This document shows, one piece after another, positions 1 through 9,058 of a stretch of DNA of 64,000 nucleotides. The notes under the pieces are model-generated. The model saw nothing but the letters and a program-made list of their open reading frames with translations. It made no database searches and was not told the origin of the DNA. The stretch spans positions 1 to 64,000 of the forward strand of contig JAHEZM010000013.1 in assembly GCA_023251075.1 (NCBI GenBank). The letters run 5' to 3'. This DNA comes from Flavobacteriales bacterium. GTDB lineage: Bacteria > Bacteroidota > Bacteroidia > Flavobacteriales_C > GCA-002722245. The first letter of the stretch is position 1, and every line of letters begins with the position of its first letter. Position numbers and translations under genes: made by a program.

Positions 1-895
1 TGATAAATACCAATATGTTAAGTAGTGACCAAACGATCAATCCTTTCTTTACACGATTATTCCAAAGAGGATCCCATTTTTTGGAATTTAAAATCGATTT
101 AGTGAAAAGCATGTAGAATGTAAAAGCTACGTTGCCCAAAAGTAAAACAAGTATTTCATGGTATTTAAAAGAGGAGAAAAGTCGAAGTTCAAGTAGTCCG
201 GTTTGGGCCAAAACAAATAAAATAATAACAAAGTTATTGGCTATGTATAATAAGTAAAATTTTTTCCTCACAATGAAGTAGAGAGCAAGGTTGTAAATGG
301 TCATGATGATAATGGCGCCCAGAAAAAAATGAAGAAAAACGGAGGTGTTGTTTTTTAATTCTGCAAAAGCTTGATCGGAGTATATGGTAAAGGGCAGTGG
401 AGCGTATTGTTGGGTTGATTTTTTTTCTTTTGTGCAAAAAACATAAAATTCATTTTCTCCTTTGCCAAGTATTAGTGGTAAATAGGAATCGGTTCCTAGA
501 ATGATGTTTTTTTGACTGTGATCGAGGTTAGTTCCTGAGAAAAGGCACTTTATTTTATGATTGGAATCGGGATAACAAACTTTTAAATAATCGAAGAAAC
601 TGGTGGCGAGCAGGAAATCTTGTTTTGATGATTCATTTCTCACGGAAATTTTGAGCCATAAACTTTGAGCTTCTTTAGAAATAGAGTCCTTAGAAAAGGG
701 ATGAAATTTTGATTTTTGTAAACTACTGGCAGATAAAACTGAATCTTCTACGGATACTTTGAGCATCTGTATTTGTTGTGTTGGGATTTCCTCATTGCTT
801 TTATCGTCTAGCACAAAAGCATTTGCGGCAGCACTAAAAGTGAAAATGAGAAAAAGGCCAACAATCAAGTTGATTGTCTTCAGTTTTTGTTGCAT
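1..895 (-). CDS. 7TMR-DISM-type receptor, N-terminal part (cut by left edge)
   Basis: The reading frame starts at an ATG at 893-895 and stays open to the left edge, so only the first 298 residues are present. It begins with a signal peptide (MQQKLKTINLIVGLFLIFTF...). Next comes a soluble region of about 150 residues that looks like the periplasmic 7TMR-DISMED2 fold, and then several hydrophobic helices from about residue 190 with the typical start FLGAIIIMTIYNLALYF. In this family the seven-helix domain is normally followed by a cytoplasmic histidine kinase, GGDEF or helix-turn-helix output domain, which lies outside the window. The ligand is unknown. The next gene to the right is on the same strand and ends 9 bp upstream of this start, so the two may be co-transcribed. 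Confidence 0.8.
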   Translation of the reverse strand, partial: MQQKLKTINLIVGLFLIFTFSAAANAFVLDDKSNEEIPTQQIQMLKVSVEDSVLSASSLQKSKFHPFSKDSISKEAQSLWLKISVRNESSKQDFLLATSFFDYLKVCYPDSNHKIKCLFSGTNLDHSQKNIILGTDSYLPLILGKGENEFYVFCTKEKKSTQQYAPLPFTIYSDQAFAELKNNTSVFLHFFLGAIIIMTIYNLALYFIVRKKFYLLYIANNFVIILFVLAQTGLLELRLFSSFKYHEILVLLLGNVAFTFYMLFTKSILNSKKWDPLWNNRVKKGLIVWSLLNILVFI

Positions 896-904
896 TGGGA
901 AACC

Positions 905-1576
905 CTATACGATCTTTTTTCGAAAAAGATTCAATAAATAAATATAGAAGCAATCTAATACTAATACTATGATTCCCAGCCACTGAACAAAATGATTTTC
1001 GGGGTAGAAATAAAAAAGTGAAACAGTAATTAAGCCGGTACCCAGCATTTTCGACCAGGCCACAATTTTAGAGAAGTATTGCGCTCCGGTTTGAATCATT
1101 ACAATAGGGTACATGATGGAAATAATAATATTTAAAAGATAACCTGAGTTGGCTCCAATAGAGGTATCGAAGCCATCTTTCACAAAGTAGTAATTGAGAA
1201 CCAACCAACCTGCTAACGAAACCAAACAAATTACTTTAAAGTTGTTTTTGATTTCAGGCATTTTGATATGATTTGCGCCGTATTTCAATACATAGTAAAA
1301 GATAAAGCAATCTAAAAAAAATGCCGCTTGATATTGTAGTGCAAAGGCAATTCCTGTATTGGGATGATATACAAAGGCCCAAACAAATTCCCAGGCAATA
1401 TTTCCTGCTGCGATGAAAAAGGGCATTTCCACAAATTTCTTTTTAATCATTGTATAAACTATAACAGCGTAAGCTATCACCCAAAAGGCGCAACCAAGTC
1501 CGTTAAACCACAAACCGGTAACATCAAAATTTTTGGTGTTTACCCATACTTCCGGATAGTTTGTAAATGCTTGCAT
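905..1576 (-). CDS. Seven-helix membrane protein resembling Pyr4/PaxB-type terpene cyclases
   Basis: This 223-residue protein is almost entirely membrane helices, with about seven predicted. I see the motif GNIAWEFVWAF with Glu63 at the end of the second helix, and an Asp at position 208 in the last helix (VLVLDCFYIYLL). Integral-membrane terpene cyclases of the fungal Pyr4/PaxB family are about 240 residues with seven helices. As I recall, they depend on a Glu at position 63 and an Asp near 218, which protonate and fold epoxidised meroterpenoids. The size, topology and placement of the acidic residues fit, but this is a by-eye assignment. The gene begins 4 bp after the MpaB-like oxygenase gene, so both are probably made from one transcript. 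Alternatively it is an uncharacterised membrane protein with no cyclase activity. Confidence 0.5.
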   Translation of the reverse strand: MQAFTNYPEVWVNTKNFDVTGLWFNGLGCAFWVIAYAVIVYTMIKKKFVEMPFFIAAGNIAWEFVWAFVYHPNTGIAFALQYQAAFFLDCFIFYYVLKYGANHIKMPEIKNNFKVICLVSLAGWLVLNYYFVKDGFDTSIGANSGYLLNIIISIMYPIVMIQTGAQYFSKIVAWSKMLGTGLITVSLFYFYPENHFVQWLGIIVLVLDCFYIYLLNLFRKKIV

Positions 1577-1580
1577 ATGG

Positions 1581-2762
1581 TTATTTTAATTTCCAGTTTT
1601 CTTGTAAGGAAGGAGGAATGTTAAATTCCACATTTGTTGTTTTTAAATAGATGGCGACCATTCCTTTCATGATTTTTATATTAAGCCATTTCACAATGCG
1701 GGCAAAAAACCATGATTTGCTTTCAAGATTACTTACCGCATCAAAGGCTTTTTCCATAAACCAGGTAATCATGCGACGTTTAAAGGTGGGTTTAGGATTT
1801 ATTCCTATAAGAGCACAAAAATCAATTTTAGCCGCTGCGCTCACATCTCTTGTAAAACGTTGAATGAAGTATTCCGGCATATCATCCAAAAAGCGGAAGG
1901 GTAAAATGATTTTCCCGAAATCCACTAAACTTGCAGTTAATGCTTTAGCTTCGTCTGATTCGTGTTGATTTCTGGTAAGTATGGCCAAACCAAGATTCCA
2001 TCCGTCTTCGTGATTTTTAGGGTAAAGTTCGGGATCTACTCCAATAAAATGTCCTACAATCAACCAGCAGTGTAAGTAAGCATCTTTTTCTTCTTGTGTA
2101 GTTTCTACGCCCAGTAAATCTAATCCTTGTGTAACCAGTGGTCCGAAAGCCATTAAGGTTCCGGCCATTTCTTCCTGATTGATAGGAATACCATAGGTTT
2201 GGGTATCCCAACCATTTCTGTTGATGTGTGGATGGAGAAGATAATAGCGAATAGCAGCATGCATTAATCTCACTTTTTTCACTGTCACAATTCCCTTTCC
2301 TTCGGGAGTTAATCCGCCTGGAGCCATCACATTAATAACCATTTGTGATGTTTCCATCAGCCTTCTAACAATTTTACTAGTATTGTGTCCTTCTTCTCGC
2401 AAACGCCCGGTAGAATACAAAACCTTGGCTCCATTTTTTGAAGAATAACAAAGTGGAAGCGATCGAAAATTCAGAAGAAAAGCGATTTCCGGTCCGAATT
2501 TCGCAAACATATTTTGTGCGATTGCGATTTTCTTTTGATCGGCCCAGGAAGGGAGATTCATTTCATTATTGAAATAGGCTTTTACTTCAGGTAGTACGCT
2601 ATTGTTTTTAAGAATATCATCATTGTTGGTTAATTGAGAAAAGAGTTTTCTTATTTCATCGATTCCGTGTGATTCAATGATTTGGGTTACAAGTTGATCA
2701 GCACTTTGATCGGTTTTATGGCTCATCTCCTGAAGAAATTCAGCCGTCCATGTATTCGTCAT
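1581..2762 (-). CDS. MpaB / rubber-oxygenase family protein (DUF2236-like)
   Basis: This 393-residue soluble protein matches the family of ER-bound oxygenase MpaB and latex-clearing protein, which are heme enzymes that cleave carbon-carbon double bonds of prenyl chains. The segment KIVRRLMETSQ followed by VRLMHAAIRYYL places Arg134, Thr138 and His168 with spacings of 4 and 30. I recall the same spacing for the Arg164, Thr168 and axial heme ligand His198 of the Streptomyces rubber oxygenase. No signal peptide is visible, so it is probably cytoplasmic. The substrate is unknown. It is the first gene of a minus-strand pair with the Pyr4-like membrane protein and is divergent from rpsO. The family assignment is fairly secure; the reaction is inferred. 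Confidence 0.75.
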   Translation of the reverse strand: MTNTWTAEFLQEMSHKTDQSADQLVTQIIESHGIDEIRKLFSQLTNNDDILKNNSVLPEVKAYFNNEMNLPSWADQKKIAIAQNMFAKFGPEIAFLLNFRSLPLCYSSKNGAKVLYSTGRLREEGHNTSKIVRRLMETSQMVINVMAPGGLTPEGKGIVTVKKVRLMHAAIRYYLLHPHINRNGWDTQTYGIPINQEEMAGTLMAFGPLVTQGLDLLGVETTQEEKDAYLHCWLIVGHFIGVDPELYPKNHEDGWNLGLAILTRNQHESDEAKALTASLVDFGKIILPFRFLDDMPEYFIQRFTRDVSAAAKIDFCALIGINPKPTFKRRMITWFMEKAFDAVSNLESKSWFFARIVKWLNIKIMKGMVAIYLKTTNVEFNIPPSLQENWKLK

Positions 2763-2942
2763 TTAAGTTCAGTTTTTTGAGGTTGAACGAAAATAAAAAA
2801 AATTATGAGGAATCAACACCTAAACAGATCTTTCATTACACTGAATATATGAAACCCTTATTCTTGTTATGTTTGTGCAGGTTTATTCAATTAGAAGGGT
2901 ATTTGACTATTGTGATTTTATATAAAAAGCCGCGGTAAGTTG

Positions 2943-2972
2943 TTGGAAAATAAAAACTTTTGTATATCTTTG
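2943..2972 (+). promoter_or_regulatory. Promoter of rpsO
   Basis: TTG at 2943-2945 and TATCTTTG at 2965-2972 are separated by 19 bp, matching the Bacteroidota sigma consensus TTG-N19-TAnnTTTG. The following TCCTCCG and T-run closely resemble the start of the tRNA-Glu transcript at 55321. Confidence 0.8.
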
Positions 2973-2997
2973 TCCTCCGTTTTTAAAATTGAATGCG

Positions 2998-3267
2998 ATG
3001 ATATTGACAAGTGAAAAAAAGAGAGAACTTTTTAAAAAGTTCGGTAAATCAGAAAAGAATACAGGTTCTACAGAAGGACAAGTTGCTGTGTTTACACACA
3101 GAATTAACCACCTTACAGAGCACTTAAAAGTGAATAAAAAAGATTTTGTTACTCAGCGTTCGTTATTGAAACTGGTTGGACAAAGAAAAAGCTTATTGAA
3201 CTACCTTAAAAACAATGATATCACAAGATATCGTGCGGTGATTAAGGAGTTGGATCTTAGAAAATAA
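2998..3267 (+). CDS. rpsO: 30S ribosomal protein S15
   Basis: The 89-residue product begins MILTSEKKRELFKKFGKSEK and contains the conserved NTGSTEGQVAVFTHRINHLTEHL block and the QRKSLLNYLKNNDITRYR helix. S15 binds 16S rRNA early in small-subunit assembly and bridges to the large subunit. I chose the ATG at 2998 rather than the in-frame TTG at 2989, because it gives the usual length and N-terminus. It has its own promoter and is followed by a strong hairpin terminator. As in many bacteria, pnp lies directly downstream. Confidence 0.97.
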   Translation: MILTSEKKRELFKKFGKSEKNTGSTEGQVAVFTHRINHLTEHLKVNKKDFVTQRSLLKLVGQRKSLLNYLKNNDITRYRAVIKELDLRK

Positions 3268-3290
3268 TAGAGGTGAAGAATCTCAAATAA

Positions 3291-3325
3291 AAAAGGCAAT
3301 TGGTTATCCAATTGCCTTTTGGCTT
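3291..3325 (+). terminator. Terminator after rpsO
   Basis: A perfect 13-bp stem (3291-3303 with 3308-3320) with the loop TTAT ends in a T-run, 23 bp after the rpsO stop. It would separate or attenuate transcription into pnp. Confidence 0.85.
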
Positions 3326-3381
3326 ATAAAATGGTGCTTCCCGAAGCCCAATATTTTAGTAATTAATAGATAGTAAATAAT

Positions 3382-5529
3382 ATGCAAGCAATTAGTGAAA
3401 CATTGCAATTAGAGGATGGAAGAACCATCACAATTGAAACAGGAAAATTAGCAAAACAAGCATGCGGTTCAGTAGTAGTACGCATGGGTAACACCATGTT
3501 GTTGGCTACAGTAGTGGCAAACAGAGAGATGAAAGAAGGACAAGATTTCTTTCCATTATCTGTAGAATACAAAGAAAAATTCTCAGCAGGAGGAAAAGTG
3601 CCAGGTGGATTTATCAAAAGAGAAAACAGACCCAATGAATTAGAGATTTTAACTTGTCGTTTAGTGGATCGCGCATTGCGTCCAATGTTTCCAGAAGATT
3701 ATTTATGTGAGTGCCAAGTGATCATTAGCTTGATTTCTTACGAAGAAGGAATATTACCAGATGCATTGGCTTGTTTGGCTGCATCTGCTGCATTGGCTGT
3801 TTCTGATATACCTTTTAATGGTCCGGTTTCAGAGGTGAAAATTGGTCGTGTAAACGGACAATTCATTGTGAATCCAACAGCAGCTCAATTGGCTGTATCG
3901 GATATCGACATGGTTATAGCTGCTGATAAAGACAACGTTTTGATGGTAGAGGGAGAGATGAAAGAAATCTCTGAAGAAGAAATGGTTCAGGCTATTAAAA
4001 CCGCTCATGAAGCCATTAAAAAACAAGTTGATCTTCAGGTTAGATTGGCAGCGAAAGTGGAAAAATCAAAAGTAAAAAGAGATTATCCAACAGCTGCTAA
4101 AGATGAAGAGCTGAAAGAAAGAATTGAAAAAGAAGCTTACGATAAAGTGTATGCAGTAGCTAAATCAGCCTCTGCGAAACACGATAGATCAGCGGCTTTC
4201 AAACAAATTTTGGAAGAAGTTAAAGCAGGATTCTCTGAGGAAGAGTTGAAAGCAAAAGGAAAATTAATCTCTACTTATTTCCATGATGTTGAATACAATG
4301 CTGTAAGAAGATTGTTGTTAGATGAGCAAATTCGTTTGGACGGAAGAAAACCAAATCAAATTCGTCCAATCTGGTGTGAAGTAGATTATTTGCCTTCTTC
4401 TCATGGTTCTTCAATTTTTACAAGAGGAGAAACGCAATCGTTAACCACAGTAACTTTAGGAACTAAATTAGACGACCAAAGATTAGATGCAGTTTCTGTA
4501 GTAAAAGAAGAAAAATTCTATTTGCATTATAATTTCCCTCCATTCTCTACAGGTGAAGCAAAACCTTTAAGAGGTACTTCAAGAAGAGAAGTTGGACATG
4601 GTAACTTGGCACAAAGAGCATTAACTCCAGTTATTCCAACGGGAGAAGCAAATCCATACACCATTCGTGTAGTATCTGATATTTTGGAATCTAACGGTTC
4701 ATCTTCTATGGCAACTGTTTGCGCAGGAACTTTAGCATTGATGGATGCAGGTATTCAAATTAAAAACCCGGTATCTGGTATTGCGATGGGATTGATTGCT
4801 GATAACACAGGAAAATTCGAAGTTTTATCGGATATATTAGGTGATGAAGATCATTTGGGTGACATGGACTTTAAAGTTTGTGGAACCAAGAATGGTGTTA
4901 CCGCTTGCCAAATGGATATTAAAATTCAAGGGTTGTCGTATGAAATTCTAACCAAAGCTTTACAACAAGCAAAAGAAGGAAGAGCGCATATTCTGGGTGA
5001 AATGATGAAAACGATCTCTGCACCTAAAACAGAATTGAAAGCACATGCACCAAGAATGGTAAGTATTATGATTGATTCTGAATTTATTGGATTGATTATC
5101 GGGCCTGGTGGAAAACATATTCAAGAGTTGCAAAAAACTTCTGGTACTGTAATCACTATCGAAGAGATTGAAAAAACAAAACAAGGTAAAGTATCTATTT
5201 CTGGAAGCAATAAAGATGCTATTGATTTTGTAGTAAATAAAATCAAAGGAATGACTGCTAAAGCCGTGGTGGGTGAAGTTTACGAAGGAACTGTAAAAGC
5301 AATTTTGCCTTTTGGTGCTGTACTGGAAATTCTTCCTGGTAAAGAAGGGTTATTGCACATCTCAGAATTTGAGCACAGAAGAATTGAAGATATCAATACT
5401 GTTGCAAAAGAAGGAGATAAAATTCAAGTGAAACTGTTGGAGATTGAAGCAAGATCAGGTAAATTAAAATTATCTAAGAAAGCTTTATTGCCTCGTCCGG
5501 AAAGAACAGAAGCTCCTAAACAAGCTTAA
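3382..5529 (+). CDS. pnp: Polyribonucleotide nucleotidyltransferase (PNPase)
   Basis: This 715-residue protein has the full PNPase layout: a first RNase PH domain, a helical linker, a second RNase PH domain ([20 protein letters not shown] and [10 protein letters not shown] near residues 390-420), a KH domain ([14 protein letters not shown] near 570) and a C-terminal S1 domain ([20 protein letters not shown]). It degrades RNA 3' to 5' by phosphorolysis, as a cytoplasmic homotrimer and usually within degradosome-like complexes. The length is typical. It follows rpsO, as in many genomes, but with a terminator between the two. Confidence 0.97.
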   Translation: MQAISETLQLEDGRTITIETGKLAKQACGSVVVRMGNTMLLATVVANREMKEGQDFFPLSVEYKEKFSAGGKVPGGFIKRENRPNELEILTCRLVDRALRPMFPEDYLCECQVIISLISYEEGILPDALACLAASAALAVSDIPFNGPVSEVKIGRVNGQFIVNPTAAQLAVSDIDMVIAADKDNVLMVEGEMKEISEEEMVQAIKTAHEAIKKQVDLQVRLAAKVEKSKVKRDYPTAAKDEELKERIEKEAYDKVYAVAKSASAKHDRSAAFKQILEEVKAGFSEEELKAKGKLISTYFHDVEYNAVRRLLLDEQIRLDGRKPNQIRPIWCEVDYLPSSHGSSIFTRGETQSLTTVTLGTKLDDQRLDAVSVVKEEKFYLHYNFPPFSTGEAKPLRGTSRREVGHGNLAQRALTPVIPTGEANPYTIRVVSDILESNGSSSMATVCAGTLALMDAGIQIKNPVSGIAMGLIADNTGKFEVLSDILGDEDHLGDMDFKVCGTKNGVTACQMDIKIQGLSYEILTKALQQAKEGRAHILGEMMKTISAPKTELKAHAPRMVSIMIDSEFIGLIIGPGGKHIQELQKTSGTVITIEEIEKTKQGKVSISGSNKDAIDFVVNKIKGMTAKAVVGEVYEGTVKAILPFGAVLEILPGKEGLLHISEFEHRRIEDINTVAKEGDKIQVKLLEIEARSGKLKLSKKALLPRPERTEAPKQA

Positions 5530-5544
5530 TTAATTGAGAAATAT

Positions 5545-5577
5545 AAACCTCCTTGTTGTAAAACAAGGAGGTTTTTT
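5545..5577 (+). terminator. Terminator after pnp
   Basis: A perfect 13-bp stem (5545-5557 with 5562-5574) with a 4-nt loop and a following T-run lies 15 bp after the pnp stop. Confidence 0.88.
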
Positions 5578-5610
5578 ATTTTATTTAATTATCTTTTTGC
5601 AAAAAAATAT

Positions 5611-6006
5611 ATGTTTAGAAAAGCATTAATAATGGCCTCCCTTTGTGGATTAGCAGGAGTTGTATTTGGCGCCTTTGGTGCACATAAATTGAAAGATATT
5701 GTGGGTGTTGATGAATTACAAATATGGAATAAAGGCGTTTTGTATCAATTCATTCACGTATTTGCAATTTTTGTGGTAGCACTTTTAGCGAAAATAAAAT
5801 TCGAAAAAATATTGAATCTCTCTTTTTATTTTTTCTCGTTTGGGATTTTGCTTTTTTCCGGATCATTATATGTTTTAACCTTCCATGAAAAATTACCAGC
5901 ATTAAAAAATGTTGGTCCGATTACACCTATTGGCGGAACTTTATTTATTGCAGGATGGATTGGTGTTTTTATTTACGCATTAAAAATTAAAAAAGATGAC
6001 AACTAA
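5611..6006 (+). CDS. DUF423 family membrane protein (YgdD-like)
   Basis: This is a 131-residue inner-membrane protein with four helices. The N-terminus has GVVFGAFGAHKLKD, and the C-terminal half has ILLFSGSLYVLTF and GPITPIGGTLFIAGW, which are the conserved blocks of DUF423. The function of the family is unknown. The last 11 bp overlap the start of the M32 carboxypeptidase gene, so translation of the two is probably coupled, although I see no functional link. Confidence 0.88.
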   Translation: MFRKALIMASLCGLAGVVFGAFGAHKLKDIVGVDELQIWNKGVLYQFIHVFAIFVVALLAKIKFEKILNLSFYFFSFGILLFSGSLYVLTFHEKLPALKNVGPITPIGGTLFIAGWIGVFIYALKIKKDDN

Positions 6007-7486
6007 ATACGAAGAGTTTCAAAAGTATTTGAATGAAGTAGCAGTGATTGGCAGTATTGGCGGATTATTGGCTTGGGATAATGAAGTGTATAAACCCTAC
6101 AAAGCCGAAGGAATTCGCGCAGAGCAAAATTCGTTTTTATCGACGTTATTACACGAACGTTTTACCAATCCTGATTTTGAAAAATTGGTAAAAGAATTAA
6201 TTACAGATTCTTTGCTTACTAAAGAACAAAAAATAAATGTGGAAAAAATCCACAAAGATATTCTTCGTCAGAAAAAATTCTCTACAGAATTTGTTCAACG
6301 TCAGTCCATGATTGTTTCAGAAGCATTTGGAAAATGGCATCAGGCAAAAACGCAAAATGATTTTTCCTTGTTTCAGGATAGTTTAAGCAAAATAGTTGAT
6401 TTTTGTAAAGAAACAGCAGAGATTGTAGGTTATAAAGAACATCCCTACGATGCTTTGCTTGATGCGTATGAACCAGGAATGACAACCGCTAAATTGAAAG
6501 TTATTTTTGCAAAAGTGAAAGAGGAATTGGTTCCTTTTTATAATTCCTTGTTACAGAAAAAACAGGTAGATGATTCGTGTTTAAAACACCATTATGAAAA
6601 ACAAAAACAATGGGATTTAAGCATTGAGTTATTGAAGCAAATGGGCTATGATTTTGGGGCGGGCCGACAAGATTATTCTTCACACCCATTCAGTATAGGA
6701 ATGCATCCTACTGATGTTAGAATAACTACGCGTGCGGATGAAAAGAATTTATCAGAATTGATTTGGAGTGCTTTACATGAAGGCGGGCACGCTTTGTACG
6801 AGCAAGGCTTATTGGTGGCTCATTTTGGTTTGCCTCAAGGTACTTCTGCTTCACTAGGCATTCATGAATCGCAATCTCGTTTGTGGGAAAATAATGTAGG
6901 TAGAAGTTTGTCTTTTTGTAAAGCTAATTTTCATTTATTTCAAAAAGCATTTCCAGAAGTATTTGGAAAAGTTGACGTAACAGAATTTTATAAAGCAATC
7001 AATAAAGTTTCTCCGGGTTTGATTAGAACCAATGCCGATGAAATTTCTTACCATTTACATGTTTTGATTCGATTTGAAATTGAATTGGCATTGATGGAAG
7101 GCACTGTTGAGGTAAAAGATTTGCCAGAGTTGTGGAATGTAAAATACAAAGAGTATTTAGCCATTGATGTTCCTTCTAATACTTTAGGCGTTTTGCAAGA
7201 TGTGCATTGGTCGCACGGTAGCTTAGGTTATTTTCCAACGTATTCGATTGGTAGTTTTTATGCCGCGCAATTTTTTGCGCATGCGCAAAAAGGTATAGAA
7301 AATTTACCATCGAAAATTGAGAAAGGAGAAACAGCAGAATTGTTAAATTGGCTGAGGTCTAATATTCATGTTAAAGGACGCTTGTATACTTCTGAAGAAA
7401 TTTGTGAGCAGGTGACAGGAGAAGGTTTGAATTTTCAGTATTTCATGAATTATGCGAAGAATAAATATTCTGAAGTGTATCGATAG
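5996..7486 (+). CDS. M32 family carboxypeptidase (carboxypeptidase Taq-like)
   Basis: The 496-residue product is a cytoplasmic zinc metallopeptidase that removes C-terminal residues from peptides. The zinc-binding motif HEGGH is at residues 261-265, and the third ligand is Glu291 in GIHESQSRLWEN, a hallmark of family M32. The N-terminal helical region and the C-terminal GYFPTYSIGSFYAAQ block are also as in the family, and the length is normal. The start overlaps the DUF423 gene by 11 bp. Confidence 0.93.
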   Translation: MTTKYEEFQKYLNEVAVIGSIGGLLAWDNEVYKPYKAEGIRAEQNSFLSTLLHERFTNPDFEKLVKELITDSLLTKEQKINVEKIHKDILRQKKFSTEFVQRQSMIVSEAFGKWHQAKTQNDFSLFQDSLSKIVDFCKETAEIVGYKEHPYDALLDAYEPGMTTAKLKVIFAKVKEELVPFYNSLLQKKQVDDSCLKHHYEKQKQWDLSIELLKQMGYDFGAGRQDYSSHPFSIGMHPTDVRITTRADEKNLSELIWSALHEGGHALYEQGLLVAHFGLPQGTSASLGIHESQSRLWENNVGRSLSFCKANFHLFQKAFPEVFGKVDVTEFYKAINKVSPGLIRTNADEISYHLHVLIRFEIELALMEGTVEVKDLPELWNVKYKEYLAIDVPSNTLGVLQDVHWSHGSLGYFPTYSIGSFYAAQFFAHAQKGIENLPSKIEKGETAELLNWLRSNIHVKGRLYTSEEICEQVTGEGLNFQYFMNYAKNKYSEVYR

Positions 7487-7528
7487 TTCAATAATAAAAT
7501 AATCAACAGAACACTTATCATTTTACTT

Positions 7529-9052
7529 ATGCAGCTAAAGGATTTTTCGAATTCAAATATATTTCACAATCTTCTTCCCGAAGAATTAATTGAGCAAACT
7601 ATTCAAAGAAAACAAGGGGTTTTAGCTCAATCGGGCGCTTTGGTAGTAGATACAGGAAAGTTTACCGGACGGGTACCTAAAGACAGATATTTTGTAAAAG
7701 ATTCTATCACAGAGAAAAGAATATTTTGGGGCGAGGTAAATCATTCGGTGGAAGAAAATGTATTTGAAAATTTATATAAGAAAGCCATTGAATATTGTAA
7801 AGGAAAGGATTTGTTTGTGCAGGATGTGGCGGCATGTGCCGATAAAAAATACCGACTCAATATTAGAGTCCATTGTGAATATTCTTGGGGTGCTTTATTT
7901 GCCCACAATATGTTTATTCGGCTCAATGCAAAAGAGTTGAAGAAATTTGAAGCACAATGGCAGGTTTTGTGTGTGCCTGGTTTTAAAGCAAATCCATTAG
8001 TCGATGGAGTGGAACACGAACAATTTATTATTGTGAATTTCACCCAAAAAATAATATTGATTGGAGGTACCGCTTACACAGGAGAAATTAAAAAAGGAAT
8101 ATTTACTGTGCTAAATTTTCTATTGCCAGTTGAGCATAATGTTTTTCCAATGCATAGTTCTGCCAATGTTGGTGCCAGAGGAGATGTGGCTATATTTTTT
8201 GGCTTATCGGGAACAGGAAAAACAACTTTATCCAACGATCCGGAAAGAAGATTGATTGGTGATGATGAACATGCATGGACTGATGATTCGGTTTTTAATT
8301 TTGAGGGAGGATGTTATGCTAAGGTGATTGATATTCGTGCCGATACAGAACCTTTGATTTTTAAAGCAATAAAATATGGAGCACTTTTAGAAAATACTAA
8401 ATTTTTTGAAGGTACGAGAATGGTGAATTACCATGATGTAAGTAAAACAGAAAATACGAGAGTTAGTTATCCTATTGATTTTATTCCGGGTGCGGTAGTG
8501 CCTTCAGTAGCAGCCACTCCTAAACACGTTTTCTTTTTAACTTGTGATGCGTATGGTATAATTCCACCTATTTCTAAGCTCACTAAAGAACAAGCGATGT
8601 ACCATTTTGTATCTGGATATACTGCAAAAGTAGCGGGGACTGAAGTGGGAGTAACAGAACCTAAAGCTACTTTTTCAGCAGGGTTTGGAGAGCCATTTCT
8701 TCCTTTACATCCCACAGAATATGCACATTTGTTGGGTGAAAAAATGGAACAACAGAAAGTGAAAATATGGTTGGTGAATACAGGTTGGACAGGTGGTAAA
8801 TATGGTGATGGGCAACGTATGCGTTTAGATCATACCCGCCAGTTATTATCGGCAGCAATGAACGGAGAATTAGAAAAACAAGAATTCGAAACAGAAGAAA
8901 TATTTCAATTGAATATTCCTAAAGCTTGTCCGGGAGTTCCAACTTCTATTTTAAATCCAAAAAATTCATGGAAAAACGAAAATGAATATTTTGAAACTGC
9001 TAAAAAATTGGCAGAGAAATTTGCTGTTAATCACAAAAAATTTGAAAAATAA
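7529..9052 (+). CDS. pckA: Phosphoenolpyruvate carboxykinase (ATP)
   Basis: This enzyme converts oxaloacetate and ATP to phosphoenolpyruvate, CO2 and ADP, the entry step of gluconeogenesis. The 507-residue sequence has the kinase P-loop GLSGTGKTTLS at about 225-235, the adjoining metal-binding block LIGDDEHAW, and MHSSANVG upstream. It also has the C-terminal WLVNTGWTGGKYGDGQRM block. The GTP-dependent enzyme is unrelated in these motifs, so the ATP type is clear. The protein is slightly shorter than the roughly 530 residues of E. coli PckA but complete. It lies 42 bp after the M32 gene and 6 bp before the beta-helix gene. Confidence 0.96.
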   Translation: MQLKDFSNSNIFHNLLPEELIEQTIQRKQGVLAQSGALVVDTGKFTGRVPKDRYFVKDSITEKRIFWGEVNHSVEENVFENLYKKAIEYCKGKDLFVQDVAACADKKYRLNIRVHCEYSWGALFAHNMFIRLNAKELKKFEAQWQVLCVPGFKANPLVDGVEHEQFIIVNFTQKIILIGGTAYTGEIKKGIFTVLNFLLPVEHNVFPMHSSANVGARGDVAIFFGLSGTGKTTLSNDPERRLIGDDEHAWTDDSVFNFEGGCYAKVIDIRADTEPLIFKAIKYGALLENTKFFEGTRMVNYHDVSKTENTRVSYPIDFIPGAVVPSVAATPKHVFFLTCDAYGIIPPISKLTKEQAMYHFVSGYTAKVAGTEVGVTEPKATFSAGFGEPFLPLHPTEYAHLLGEKMEQQKVKIWLVNTGWTGGKYGDGQRMRLDHTRQLLSAAMNGELEKQEFETEEIFQLNIPKACPGVPTSILNPKNSWKNENEYFETAKKLAEKFAVNHKKFEK

Positions 9053-9058
9053 AAATAG

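Noticed and set aside
7741-8043. Open frame of 100 codons antisense to pckA
   Set aside because: The sense frame is a highly conserved enzyme; the antisense product has no recognisable features.
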